Of a DNA stretch of 64,000 nt, positions 18,552 through 27,739 are shown in pieces (position 1 is the first letter of the stretch; each line of letters opens with the position of its first letter). The DNA is from Phycisphaerales bacterium. Its GTDB lineage: Bacteria; Planctomycetota; Phycisphaerae; Phycisphaerales; UBA1924. Under the pieces are notes generated by a model. It was not told the origin of the DNA. It made no database searches and saw nothing but the letters and a program-made list of their open reading frames with translations. The translations under genes were made by a program, and so were the position numbers. The stretch lies in the NCBI GenBank assembly GCA_020849615.1, contig JADLFW010000028.1:1-64000 (forward strand). Direction: 5' to 3'.

Positions 18552-19737
18552 CGGCCTGAACGGGCGCCTGCGCCATGGTGCCGTCGATCATCCCCGGCAT
18601 CCACAGTTCGCCCGGCTCCTGGCCATCGTTGGCCTGACGGAGCAGCAGGTAGAGAATGGTCGAGCCGGAGGCGTACATGCTGAGACCGTACGCGGCGACG
18701 AGGCCCGCCGGAATCGCCAGCACAATGCGGATGATCCCCGATGCAAGGCCCGCCGTGCCCGAAAGGCCCGGGGCGTGCCTGAGAATGTCCGCGCCGCGCG
18801 GGCCCGACCAGTGCAAGGCCGCCGAGACCGCAAAGCTCGTGATGCCCGTGACCAGGGCGGCCGCCGCCGCGAGGGCAAGACCTGCGGCCACCGCGAGAAC
18901 GAGCAAATAGATGATCAGCAGGACGGGCCTGCCCAGGACATACGCGTACGTGCGCTGAATGGCGTCGATCGAGTCGGTGCCCTCGCAGACCACCGCGGGG
19001 ATGATGAGCTTCTGCCCCAGGATGTACCCGGCCAGCCCGAAGACCGCGACCCCCGACAGGATGATCGCGATCGGCGACAGCACCGCCGCGATCAGGTCAC
19101 CGACGGGCCAGGTGAGCAGCAGCGCCCCGCCGCCCGCGATCACCAGCGCGATCACCCCGATGAGGATGAGCGGCGCCAGGACCGCGGCGACCAGGCTCCC
19201 CCACCGCGAGAGCGCGAACGCGATCGCCCGCGGCCACGGGAGGAGAAACGCCTGCGCGAACTCGCAGGCCGCCGACCGGCAGATAGCCCCGAACCCGATG
19301 CACCAGATCAGCAGCGTCGGCGGAAGCAGGATCACCGAGGTCCACGGATGCGAGGCAAACAGCGCAGCAGGAGCGCGGTAGAACAGATCGCCCGCCGCCG
19401 TCAGGAACGGGTGGGATTCCCGCGCCGGGCCCGGCGCCATCAGGCCCAGCCCCTCCGCAACCCCCAGCACCGCGGCGGTGATCCGTTCGCCCGCGAGATC
19501 CAGCGGGCCGGGCCCGCTGATCCACAGCGTGGAAAGCTCCCACAAAAAGGCGAGCAGCAGCAGGGTAAAGAACGCCATCCCCAGCCGGGAAGGCGAAAGG
19601 GCCAGGGCGGGGGTCCGCAGCAAGCCGGGCCAGAGCAGCTGCTCGCGGAGCTCCACCAGCGTTTCGGCGTGCCACTCTCCGGGGGCCGGGGCCGGGGACG
19701 GGCTGGTGGATGCGGATGAGGTGGTAATGGGGCTCAT
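18529..19737 (-). CDS. Multi-pass membrane protein of unknown function
   Basis: This 402-residue protein starts at ATG 19737. A soluble N-terminal segment of about 45 residues is followed by six or more hydrophobic helices: about 50-70 (GMAFFTLLLLAFLWELSTLW), 125-150, 175-205 (LVAAVLAPLILIGVIALVIA), 215-240, 275-300 (VLLIIYLLVLAVAAGLALAA) and 345-370. It ends with an acidic tail (QADEDDDES). No enzyme motif is visible. The general layout resembles 'YIP1/DUF-type' integral membrane proteins that planctomycetes encode in number, but no specific family can be claimed. The gene diverges from lemA. Confidence 0.7.
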   Translation of the reverse strand: MSPITTSSASTSPSPAPAPGEWHAETLVELREQLLWPGLLRTPALALSPSRLGMAFFTLLLLAFLWELSTLWISGPGPLDLAGERITAAVLGVAEGLGLMAPGPARESHPFLTAAGDLFYRAPAALFASHPWTSVILLPPTLLIWCIGFGAICRSAACEFAQAFLLPWPRAIAFALSRWGSLVAAVLAPLILIGVIALVIAGGGALLLTWPVGDLIAAVLSPIAIILSGVAVFGLAGYILGQKLIIPAVVCEGTDSIDAIQRTYAYVLGRPVLLIIYLLVLAVAAGLALAAAAALVTGITSFAVSAALHWSGPRGADILRHAPGLSGTAGLASGIIRIVLAIPAGLVAAYGLSMYASGSTILYLLLRQANDGQEPGELWMPGMIDGTMAQAPVQADEDDDES

Positions 19738-19888
19738 GGATGGCGCACGGCAGGATTGAGGATGTGAAACTCCGGGCCCGGAAGCGGAAATGTATCATGA
19801 AGCGGCCGTGAGCGGCCGGGCCGGGCGCGCGGGCGAGGTTCGCCGGCGGCCCGGTCCGGAGCACCGGCAGGTGGGGAGGGTCGCGACA

Positions 19889-20518
19889 ATGACGGAAGTA
19901 CTGGGACAGACGGCCGGGATTTCCGGGGCTGCAGGGGTCACCGGCGGGCTGATCGTCGCGGCGGTGGTGCTGGGGGCGCTGCTGCTCGTCGTGATCATCC
20001 TGGCCGGGATGTACAACTCGCTGGTGCGCAAGAACGTGGACTGCGACAACGGCTGGTCGCAGATCGATGTGCAGCTCAAGCGGCGGTACGACCTGATCCC
20101 GAACCTCGTCGAAACCGTGAAGGGCTACGCCGCCCACGAGCGGGGCACGCTCGAGGCGGTGATCTCGGCGCGTAACCAGGCCGTGCGGCTGAGCAGCGAG
20201 GGCGGCGGCGTGGCCCAGCGGGCCGAGGCGGAAGGGATGCTGACCCAGGCCCTGGGCAAGCTCTTCGCACTCTCCGAGGCCTACCCGGACCTCAAGGCCA
20301 ACGCGAACTTCGCCCAGCTCCAGGAAGAGCTGACCAGCACCGAGAACAAGATCGGGTTCTCGCGGCAGCACTACAACGACTGCGTCGGCCGCTTCGAGGT
20401 CTCCCGGCAGTCGTTCCCCACCAACCTCGTCGCGGCCCTCTTCGGCTTCAAGGGACGCGACTACTTCAAGGTCGATGTCGCCGCCGAGCGTGAAGCGCCC
20501 AAGGTCAAGTTCAGTTGA
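19889..20518 (+). CDS. lemA: LemA family protein
   Basis: The product is 209 residues from ATG 19889, chosen because GTGGGGAGGG lies 8 bases upstream. One N-terminal membrane helix (GGLIVAAVVLGALLLVVIIL) is followed by the conserved LemA domain: MYNSLVRKNVDCDNGWSQID, VQLKRRYDLIPNLVETVKGY, AAHERGTLEAVISARNQA and ENKIGFSRQHYNDCVGRF. LemA proteins are membrane-anchored helical bundles of uncertain function that are regularly paired with M48/HtpX-type proteases, as here: the protease gene begins at or just after the lemA stop. Confidence 0.9.
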   Translation: MTEVLGQTAGISGAAGVTGGLIVAAVVLGALLLVVIILAGMYNSLVRKNVDCDNGWSQIDVQLKRRYDLIPNLVETVKGYAAHERGTLEAVISARNQAVRLSSEGGGVAQRAEAEGMLTQALGKLFALSEAYPDLKANANFAQLQEELTSTENKIGFSRQHYNDCVGRFEVSRQSFPTNLVAALFGFKGRDYFKVDVAAEREAPKVKFS

Positions 20519-20589
20519 ACGGCGGGCCCGGCTCATCACGGCCCATCGGCCGCCGCGCCGCGGCGCCCGCCAGGCCCGGCGTCGGCGCC

Positions 20590-21660
20590 ATGCCCGATTT
20601 CCGGCCCGGCTCGCGGCTGGATGCGCAGGTCCGGGCCTACCCGGGAACGCTGACGTTCCACGACCTCATCCGCCGCAACCGCCGGCAGAGCGTCGTGCTG
20701 ATGGCGGTGATGATCCTGCTGGGCGTCGCGCTGGGTGTTGCCTTCGGCGGCGCGGTCGCGGCTTCGGCGGGGTACACCTCGCGCACCTCGCGGGTCGCCG
20801 CGTGGGATGCGGCCGTCCCCCCGGCCCGCGACCTGGCCGTGCCGATGGCCGTCGGCGGCGTGGTGGCGCTGGGCCTGGCCGGGCTGGGCGCCGCGTGGAG
20901 CTGGTTCGGCGGCTCCACCGCGATCTTGATGATGTCGCAGGCCCGGGAGATCCGCAAGGCCGATGACCCCGAGCTCTTCAACGTCGTTGACGAGATGCGC
21001 CTCGCGGCGGGCCTGCCCATGCCCCGCGTCTTCGTCATCGACGACTCCGCGATGAACGCCTTCGCCACCGGCCGCGACCCCGCGCAAGGCGTCGTGGCCA
21101 TCACTACCGGGCTGCGGGCCCGGCTCACCCGGGATGAACTGCAGGGCGTCATCGCCCACGAGATGGCCCACATCCGCCACCTCGACATCCGCTTCGCGCT
21201 GCTGATGGCGACCATGGTCGGGCTGATCGCCTTCGCCTGCGATGGCCTCTTCCGGTTCATGTGGAACAGCGGGAACGCCATGGGCCGCGGCTCGCGCGAC
21301 AGCAAGGGCAAGGGCGGCGGCGCCGCGGTCGTGCTCATCGTCCTGGCGATGGTGCTCGCGGTGATCTCCCCCATCCTGGCCCGGATCATCCAGATGGCGT
21401 ACTCCCGGGAGCGGGAATACCTCGCCGATGCGGGCGCGGTGGAGCTGACGCGCAACCCCGGAGCCCTGGCCTCGGCCCTGATGAAGCTGGCCGATGATGA
21501 TGAGCCCCTGGTCGATGGCGCCAACCGCGGCACCGCGCACCTGTTCATCGTCAACCCGCTGCGCAAGATGCGCGAGGCCCACCAGGGGCTGGATTCCATG
21601 TTCTGGTCGCACCCGCCCGTCCGGGAGCGCGTGGCCCGCCTGCTGGCGCTGCTGCGGTAG
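20590..21660 (+). CDS. M48-family (HtpX-like) membrane metalloprotease
   Basis: The product is 356 residues from ATG 20590. An in-frame TTG at 20515, overlapping the lemA stop, would add 25 residues. Two N-terminal helices are present (VVLMAVMILLGVALGVAFGG, LAVPMAVGGVVALGLAGLG). The zinc protease motif is HEMAHIRH in GVIAHEMAHIRHLDIRFALL, with the third ligand in SREREYLADAGAVELT. Helices near FALLMATMVGLIAFAC and VVLIVLAMVLAVISPIL complete the HtpX layout. Role: membrane protein quality control, working with LemA. It converges with dnaE2, only 14 bases away. Confidence 0.9.
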   Translation: MPDFRPGSRLDAQVRAYPGTLTFHDLIRRNRRQSVVLMAVMILLGVALGVAFGGAVAASAGYTSRTSRVAAWDAAVPPARDLAVPMAVGGVVALGLAGLGAAWSWFGGSTAILMMSQAREIRKADDPELFNVVDEMRLAAGLPMPRVFVIDDSAMNAFATGRDPAQGVVAITTGLRARLTRDELQGVIAHEMAHIRHLDIRFALLMATMVGLIAFACDGLFRFMWNSGNAMGRGSRDSKGKGGGAAVVLIVLAMVLAVISPILARIIQMAYSREREYLADAGAVELTRNPGALASALMKLADDDEPLVDGANRGTAHLFIVNPLRKMREAHQGLDSMFWSHPPVRERVARLLALLR

Positions 21661-21674
21661 CCCCCGGGCCGCGC

Positions 21675-24600
21675 TCAGTGAAAATCCCTCGACCCCGCCT
21701 CCAGGCCCTCCACCGCCTCATCGGCGCTGCGCATCCGCGACACGATCAGGTGCACCACCTCGCTCTGACGCTGCACCCGCCCCGTCGCCACCACCAGCCG
21801 CGAAGACGCCGCGCGGCGGAACCGCTGGTACACCCCCCGCCACACGATCAGGTTCGCGATCCCCGTCTCATCCTCCAGCGTCATGAACGTCACATCGTTC
21901 GCCGTGCCGGGCCTCTGCCTCACCAGCACCAGCCCCGCCACCGTCACCACCCCGCCCTCCGGCGTCCGGGCCGGCTCGCGCAGGTCCCCGCACACCACCG
22001 CGCCCAGCCTGCCAAGCCGCTCCCGCGCGAACGAGACCGGGTGCGCCCGCAGCGACAGCCCCGTCGCGTCGTAGTCCAGCACCACCTGCCGCAGCGGCGT
22101 GATCGCCGGCAGACAGTCCAGCCCGTCATCGGCCCTCCCGCACGATGACGCCCCCGCCGAAGCCGCGCTGTCGAACAGCGGCAGCGGCTCATCCCGCAGC
22201 AGCCGCGCCTGCCACAACGCCTGCTGCCTCGACAGCCCCATCGAGCCGAACGCATCCGCCGCCGCCAGCCGCCGCATCGTCCGGGCCTGGGCCCCGCTGG
22301 CCCGCCACAGCGACAGCATCGACCGCGCCGGGCCCAGCCGCTCCGCCGCCGCCGCCACCGCCAGCGCATCAGGCTTCCCCACCCCGCTCACCAGCCTCAT
22401 CCCCAGCCGCAGCGCCCCATCCGCATCAATCGTGCAATCCCACCCGCTGTGGCCCACATCCACCGCCAGCACCCGCACCCCGTGCTCCCGGGCATCGCGG
22501 ATCAGCTGCGCCGGCGCATAGAACCCCATCGGCTGGCTGTTCAGCAGCGCCGCGCAGAACTCCGCCGGGTGGTGCCGCTTCAGCCACGCCGAGGCATACA
22601 CCAGCAGCGCGAACGAAGCCGCGTGGCTCTCCGGGAATCCGTACTCGCTGAACCCCTTGATCTGCTCGAAGCAGCGCACCGCGAACTCCTCGGGCAGCCC
22701 GTTGCGCTTCATCCCGTCGATGAGCTCCTGTCCGAAGCGGTAGATCTGGTCGCCCTTGCGCTTCCACGCCGCCATGGCCCGGCGCAGCTGGTCGGCCTTC
22801 CCCGCCGTGAACCCCGCCGCCTTCACCGCCAGCGCCATGCACTGCTCCTGGAAGAGCGGCACCCCCAGCGTCTTGCCCAGCACCTCCTCCACGCTCCGCC
22901 GCACCCCCTCGGGCACACCGCTCGGCAGCGGCTCGAGCTTCTCCTCCCCCGCCCGCCTCCGCAGGTACGGGTGCACCATCCCCCCCTGGATCGGCCCGGG
23001 CCGGACGATCGCGACCTCGATCACCAGGTCGTAGAACTCCCCGGGCTTCAGCCGCGGCAGCATCGACATCTGGGCCCGGCTCTCGATCTGGAACACCCCG
23101 ACCGTGTCGGCGTGCTGGATCATCGCGTACGTCTCGCCATCCTCCGCCGGGATCGTGTCGAGCCTGAGCGGCTCCCCGCGCCCCCTGCTCGCCAGTCCCA
23201 TGCACTTCCGCAGCGCCGTGAGCATGCCCAGCCCCAGCACATCCACCTTCAGCATGCCGGCCGCGTCGATGTCGTCCTTGTCCCACTCGATCACCGTGCG
23301 GTCCGGCATCGCCGCGTTCTCGACCGGCACCAGCTCGCACAGCGGCGAACGCGTGATCACGAACCCGCCGACATGCTGCGAACGGTGCCGCGGGAACCCC
23401 AGCAGCTCGCCGACCAGCCGCACCAGCCACCGCAGCGTCGGGTCGCCCGGGTTCAGCCCCAGCTCACGCAGCCGCCCGGGATCGGCGATGCTCCTGTCGA
23501 ACCACTCCACGTCCTTGGCCAGCCGGTCCACCAGGTCCAGCGACAGCCCCAGCGCCTTGCCCACATCCCGCACCGCGCTCCGCCGCCGGTACGTGATCAC
23601 CTCCGCCGTCAGCGCCGCCCGATCCCGCCCGTACTTGCGGTAGATGTACTGGATCACCTCCTCGCGACGCTCGTGCTCGAAATCAATGTCGATGTCGGGC
23701 GGCTCGTTGCGCTCCCGGCTCACGAACCGCTCGAACAGCAGGTTGATCCGCGCCGGGTCCACCGCCGTCACCCCAAGGCAGTAGCACACCGCCGAGTTCG
23801 CCGCCGCCCCGCGCCCCTGGCACAGGATCGGCCCGGGCCAGCCCTCCCTCGGCCCCCCGCCGGGCCGCTCCTCGCCCGTCCGCGCAAATCGCACCAGGTC
23901 GAACACCGTCAGGAAATACGGCGCATACCGCAGCTCCTCGATCAGCCGCAGCTCGTGCTCGATCTGCAACCGCACCTTCCCCGGCACCTCCCCCGCGTAA
24001 ATCCGTTCCGCGCCCGCCCACGCCAGGTCCGACAGATGCTCCTGCGCCGTCTTCCCCGCCGGCACGACCTCATCGGGGTACTCGTACCGAAGCTCATCAA
24101 GGCCCACCCCGCCCGCCCGCTCGGCGATCTCGACCGTCCGGGCCAGCGCCCGCGGCCACGCCGCAAACAGCCGGTGCATCTCCTCCGGCGCCTTGAGATG
24201 CCGCTCCCCGTTGGCGTGCAGCCGGAACCCCGCCTGCGACAGCGTGCACCCGTGGCGGATGCACGCCAGCACATCGTGCAGCATCCGCCGCCCCGGTTCG
24301 TGGTAGTGCACATCGTTGGCCGCCGCCCCCGGCACCCCCATCCGCGCCGCCAAGCCCGCGATCCGACCCAGCCGTTCCGCATCGGCCGGGCCGTACCCGG
24401 CGCACATCGCCACCGACAGCCGGTCATCATCAAAAAGCCCCCGCAACCGCCCGGCCCCCGCCTCGAACTCCTCCCCGATCTCCCCCTCCGCCGCGATGAT
24501 CCCCAGCAGCCCCTCGGCGTGAATCGCCAGGTCCTCGTACACCAGGTGGCACTCCCCCTTGGGCGCCCGCCGCTTGCCCGCCGTCAACAGCCGGCACAGC

Positions 24601-24971
24601 CGCCGGTACGAGGCCATGTCCGTCGGATACACGAAGAGGCTGCACCCCGGCACATCCATCAGCCGCAGCCGCGACCCCAGCACCAGCCGCAGCCGGGCCT
24701 CCTTCGCCGCGATGTGCGCCCTCACCACGCCCCCCAGCGTGTTCATGTCCGTGATCGCGATGGCCCGGTAGCCCAGCGCCGCGGCCCGGTCAATGAACTC
24801 TTCCGGATGGCTCGCCCCGGTCAGAAACGTGTAGTTGCTCGTGATGCACAGCTCGGCGTACGGCGCACTCCCCCCCGCGCCATTCGCCGCTCTATCCGCC
24901 ACGACAGCCCTCGACGCCTCCGGCTGGCGGAACGGATGCGGCCTGAGTTTGGGAAACTCCAGCTCCGGCAT
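21675..24971 (-). CDS. dnaE2: Error-prone DNA polymerase III alpha subunit DnaE2
   Basis: This 1098-residue C-family polymerase performs translesion synthesis with ImuA and ImuB. The N-terminal PHP domain begins AELCITSNYTFLTGASHPEE. The polymerase core contains the catalytic acidic block PPDIDIDFEHERREEVIQYI. Typical DnaE2 text follows: RRRSAVRDVGKALGL, ESHAASFALLVYASAWLKRH and VGVFQIESRAQMSMLPRL. A C-terminal OB domain is present (VTVAGLVLVRQRPGTANDV, FMTLEDETGIANLIVW), ending VHLIVSRMRSADEAVEGL. It lies 3 bases downstream of imuB in the operon imuA-imuB-dnaE2. The length is normal for the family. A very long open frame on the opposite strand is a GC artefact. Confidence 0.95.
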   Translation of the reverse strand: MPELEFPKLRPHPFRQPEASRAVVADRAANGAGGSAPYAELCITSNYTFLTGASHPEEFIDRAAALGYRAIAITDMNTLGGVVRAHIAAKEARLRLVLGSRLRLMDVPGCSLFVYPTDMASYRRLCRLLTAGKRRAPKGECHLVYEDLAIHAEGLLGIIAAEGEIGEEFEAGAGRLRGLFDDDRLSVAMCAGYGPADAERLGRIAGLAARMGVPGAAANDVHYHEPGRRMLHDVLACIRHGCTLSQAGFRLHANGERHLKAPEEMHRLFAAWPRALARTVEIAERAGGVGLDELRYEYPDEVVPAGKTAQEHLSDLAWAGAERIYAGEVPGKVRLQIEHELRLIEELRYAPYFLTVFDLVRFARTGEERPGGGPREGWPGPILCQGRGAAANSAVCYCLGVTAVDPARINLLFERFVSRERNEPPDIDIDFEHERREEVIQYIYRKYGRDRAALTAEVITYRRRSAVRDVGKALGLSLDLVDRLAKDVEWFDRSIADPGRLRELGLNPGDPTLRWLVRLVGELLGFPRHRSQHVGGFVITRSPLCELVPVENAAMPDRTVIEWDKDDIDAAGMLKVDVLGLGMLTALRKCMGLASRGRGEPLRLDTIPAEDGETYAMIQHADTVGVFQIESRAQMSMLPRLKPGEFYDLVIEVAIVRPGPIQGGMVHPYLRRRAGEEKLEPLPSGVPEGVRRSVEEVLGKTLGVPLFQEQCMALAVKAAGFTAGKADQLRRAMAAWKRKGDQIYRFGQELIDGMKRNGLPEEFAVRCFEQIKGFSEYGFPESHAASFALLVYASAWLKRHHPAEFCAALLNSQPMGFYAPAQLIRDAREHGVRVLAVDVGHSGWDCTIDADGALRLGMRLVSGVGKPDALAVAAAAERLGPARSMLSLWRASGAQARTMRRLAAADAFGSMGLSRQQALWQARLLRDEPLPLFDSAASAGASSCGRADDGLDCLPAITPLRQVVLDYDATGLSLRAHPVSFARERLGRLGAVVCGDLREPARTPEGGVVTVAGLVLVRQRPGTANDVTFMTLEDETGIANLIVWRGVYQRFRRAASSRLVVATGRVQRQSEVVHLIVSRMRSADEAVEGLEAGSRDFH

Positions 24972-24974
24972 CGC

Positions 24975-26636
24975 TCAGCTCCACTCCCCGTGCACGAACC
25001 ACCGGCCGGTGCCCACGTGCCGGCACACCCACAACCAACGCCCCCCCTCCGTCTGCACGATGAAGTAATCACGGCCCGGCGGCGCCGCTGTCCCCCCGCG
25101 ACGGACCCGCGATCTCCGCCCCGCCGCCTCCCCCTCCCCATCACCCGCCGGCGGCTCCCACCGCCACCACTCCTGCCCGATGCGCTCCGGGCCGATGCAC
25201 GAAACCACCTTCCATCGCCGCCCCCGCCACCCCAGACTCAGGATCGGCCCGTCCGGCGTGACCGCCATCGCATCCGCCCGCTCAGGGCGACGAAACAAGA
25301 CCGTGGGCCGGGCCGCCCTCGTCACGGCCCGGGCCGGCCCGCGCTGCATCGCCTCCATCGCCGACCGCTCGCGGAACGCCCGCTCCGGAAGATGCGATTC
25401 GACCGGCTCGATGCGGACAACCTGGTCCGCGCCCAGCCGCCCGGCCAGCGTGTCAACCAGTTCACCCCACGCCGCCTCCGTCGCCCGCGCATCATCCGCC
25501 CCGAGCGCCTCGCTCCCCCTCTGCTCGTGCCGCAGCCGCGCTGTGCGCGAAGCCGTCAGCACCACCCCCTCCACCCCATCGCCGAGATCGACACGCTCGA
25601 GCCGCGCTCGCAGCAGCGACCACAGATGCTTCGCCGCGCGGCTGGGCCGGCTCAGGTCGATCCGGATAGGCGTCGGCGCAGCCCGCGGCCGCAGCAGCTC
25701 GACATCCAGCCGCCGCAGACCCCGCTCGCGCTGCGCCAGCTCACCCGCCAGCTCACCCAGAACCCGCCGCGCCGCGGCCTCGACCGACTCCCAGTGCCCG
25801 GTCGGGCCATCGAACATCATCTCGCACCGCGCCGGGGGCGAGGGCCGGACCGGATCGATGGCTTCGGGCGCCTCCCCGATCGCCCGCAGCACCCCGAGCA
25901 GCAGCGAGCCATCAAACCTCGCCGCCAGCGAGGCTCGCGGCAGATCAAGCACATGCCCGACCGTGATGATCCCGACCTCCCCGAGCCCCTGCAGCGTGCG
26001 CTCATCGATCCGCAGCGCCGCGGCGGGCAACCCCCTCAACGCCTCCCGCTCACGGCCGGGCGGGACCCGCGACAGATCATGCGCCCCGAACCGGGCCACA
26101 CCCCACGCGCACCCGAACGTCGAAGCCGCCGCCACCCGCACCGCGAACCCCAGACGATGGATCTCCGATGCCGCAGCCCGGATGAGCCGCACCTCCCCCC
26201 GGTGCACCCGCTCCGTCCCCGTGATGTCGATCAGCAGCCCATCAGGCCCGTCCGGCGCCACCAGCGGGGAATACCGCAGCGCCCAGCACGCCAGCCCGCG
26301 CAGCGCCGCCGCATCCCGGTCCGGACGGTGAAGCTCGCTGTGCAGCGCCACCCCCTCCGCCAGCAGCGACCTCGCGTGCGCCAGGTCCATCCCCTCCGCG
26401 ATGCCCGCCGCGCGGGCCGCCTCGCACCGCCGGGCCACCAGCTCCCGCGAAGCCACGGGCCGCGTCAATATCACCGCCTCCCGCCGCCGACCACCCCCTT
26501 CACCTCCACCACCCCCGCCACCCCCGCCACCACTCTCACCCCCATCACCCCGTCCGGCGGATGCCGCTCGAGCCCACCCCCGCTTCACCAGGTCGGTCGA
26601 GAACATCGGCAACCACACGCAGAGCACCCGTCGCAT
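24975..26636 (-). CDS. imuB: ImuB, catalytically degenerate Y-family polymerase protein
   Basis: The product is 553 residues from ATG 26636 (MRRVLCVWLPMFSTDLVKR). This start matches the family signature RxLCVWLPxF, where active Y-polymerases have a DxDxFF acidic motif, so the metal ligands are missing, as is usual for ImuB. It contains a long glycine run inserted at about residues 30-50. The finger/palm region includes EGMDLAHARSLLAEGVALH, PDGLLIDITGTERV and GLGEVGIITVGHVLDLP (helix-hairpin-helix). ImuB links DnaE2 to the sliding clamp; a clamp-binding motif was not securely identified. The start overlaps the end of imuA by 92 bases, so translation is coupled. Confidence 0.9.
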   Translation of the reverse strand: MRRVLCVWLPMFSTDLVKRGWARAASAGRGDGGESGGGGGGGGGGEGGGRRREAVILTRPVASRELVARRCEAARAAGIAEGMDLAHARSLLAEGVALHSELHRPDRDAAALRGLACWALRYSPLVAPDGPDGLLIDITGTERVHRGEVRLIRAAASEIHRLGFAVRVAAASTFGCAWGVARFGAHDLSRVPPGREREALRGLPAAALRIDERTLQGLGEVGIITVGHVLDLPRASLAARFDGSLLLGVLRAIGEAPEAIDPVRPSPPARCEMMFDGPTGHWESVEAAARRVLGELAGELAQRERGLRRLDVELLRPRAAPTPIRIDLSRPSRAAKHLWSLLRARLERVDLGDGVEGVVLTASRTARLRHEQRGSEALGADDARATEAAWGELVDTLAGRLGADQVVRIEPVESHLPERAFRERSAMEAMQRGPARAVTRAARPTVLFRRPERADAMAVTPDGPILSLGWRGRRWKVVSCIGPERIGQEWWRWEPPAGDGEGEAAGRRSRVRRGGTAAPPGRDYFIVQTEGGRWLWVCRHVGTGRWFVHGEWS

Positions 26637-27459
26637 GGTCCTGCTCCACGACCCACTCACTCTGGGCGGCCGGCCGCATTCCCTTGCAGCGCAGGAGCTC
26701 GACAGTCCATCGTCGATCCGTGGATGAACACGCAGCCCGCGACACCAGCCACCGCGTCGCCGCCGCCGACAGTTCGCACCGCTCCCACGGCGGCCGGGCC
26801 AGCAGGCACATCCCGTCCCCCGCCTCCGCCGCCAACTGCAGCCGCCGCGTCGCCCCCAGATCAAACCCCGAGCCATCAGCGATCACCGCCGCCGCCGCCC
26901 GGCTCCGCAGCGCCAGATCCGTCGCCCACAACCGATCACCGGGCCGCCCCGCCCGCACAAACAGACACCCCTCCAGACTCAACCGCGCCCCATCACTCCC
27001 CGCGCTGTTCAGCGAACCCGGGTAGGGCCACACCATCTGCCCGATCCACACCACCCGCCCGCGCCCATTCCGCGATACCCCGCATGACCCAATTGCCCCA
27101 CTTGCCCCGCATGCCCCAGTTGTCCCTGAAGACCCTGATGCCCCTGAAGACCCCGCCGCCCCCGCCGCTCTTCTGGCCATCTCGATCAGGAGCCCCAGCA
27201 CACTCGACCACCGCGCCCGCCGCGAACCACCCTCCCGCTCCACTACCTCCCCATCAGCCTCCCGCACCCCAATCCACTCGTGCACCTGGCCGCACCCCAG
27301 ACCCCCGCCCGGCAACACCCCATCCACCGCCGCCATCCCCGTCGGAACTACCCCCAATGGCCTCCGCACCGCAGACAGCAGGCTCTCCAGCCGCCGGGCC
27401 AGCTCCTCCACCCGCTCCGCAACGGACATCGAAGACGCTGGCACACAGTCCGATCCCAT
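26545..27459 (-). CDS. imuA: ImuA, RecA-like translesion accessory protein
   Basis: This 304-residue protein is the first gene of the imuA-imuB-dnaE2 operon. It shows the family features: ARRLESLLSAVRRPLGVVPT, VDGVLPGGGLGCGQVHEWIG (degenerate P-loop), VVWIGQMVWPYPGSL and RAAAAVIADGSGFDLGATRR. The ATG at 27459 is supported by a promoter whose -10 ends 6 bases upstream, implying a leaderless mRNA; a second ATG at 27429 is possible. Unusual insert: about residues 96-130 are a Gly/Ala/Ser three-residue repeat (AGSSGASGSSGTTGACGASG) encoded by a 9-base DNA repeat. Expected role: control of ImuB/DnaE2 in damage-induced mutagenesis. Confidence 0.9.
   Translation of the reverse strand: MGSDCVPASSMSVAERVEELARRLESLLSAVRRPLGVVPTGMAAVDGVLPGGGLGCGQVHEWIGVREADGEVVEREGGSRRARWSSVLGLLIEMARRAAGAAGSSGASGSSGTTGACGASGAIGSCGVSRNGRGRVVWIGQMVWPYPGSLNSAGSDGARLSLEGCLFVRAGRPGDRLWATDLALRSRAAAAVIADGSGFDLGATRRLQLAAEAGDGMCLLARPPWERCELSAAATRWLVSRAACSSTDRRWTVELLRCKGMRPAAQSEWVVEQDHATGALRVVADVLDRPGEAGVGSSGIRRTG
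27065..27172 (+). repeat. 9-base microsatellite-like repeat inside imuA
   Basis: Units such as CCCCACTTG, CCCCGCATG, CCCCAGTTG, TCCCTGAAG, ACCCTGATG and CCCCTGAAG follow each other with a 9-bp period. They encode Gly-x-x triplets in ImuA. Such an array could expand or contract in frame. Confidence 0.6.
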
Positions 27460-27509
27460 TTTGTTAGGGTACTGCCAACAATCCCGCTTGTCAAGTGTCT
27501 GTCAGGGTA
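27460..27509 (-). promoter_or_regulatory. imuA operon promoter with repeated element
   Basis: The -35 TTGACA (27494-27489), a 17-base spacer and the -10 TACCCT (27471-27466) end 6 bases before the imuA ATG. The -35 lies in the palindrome CTTGTCAAG (27487-27495). The plus-strand sequence TGT(T/C)AGGGTA, followed a few bases later by CTGCC, occurs twice, at 27462-27471 and 27500-27509, 38 bases apart. The inner copy covers the -10. These are candidate damage-response (LexA-type or other) operators; neither the E. coli CTG-N10-CAG box nor the GAAC-N4-GTTC box was seen. Confidence 0.55.
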
Positions 27510-27739
27510 TGACTGCCTGCTATCCGTCCAGCACCACACCCCATCCATCCCGCGCCATCCCGCTCCACCATCATCCATCAGCCCACGCGCAGCCGTCCCT
27601 CATTTGCCCCCGATCTGCACGCCGACCTCGCCGCCGGGGCCCGTCGCTTCAATCACCCAGGGACTTCTGGAGTAGCATGTCTCGTCGTTCAAAAAACAGC
27701 CTTCGATGCCCGCTAGACAGCATTCGCAGGAGGACCCCG

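Noticed and set aside
22449..27467. A 1672-codon open frame on the plus strand antisense to dnaE2 and imuB
   Set aside because: It is His/Pro/Arg-rich nonsense text that mirrors the third-position GC bias of the minus-strand genes; no domain is seen and the minus-strand products are clear homologues.
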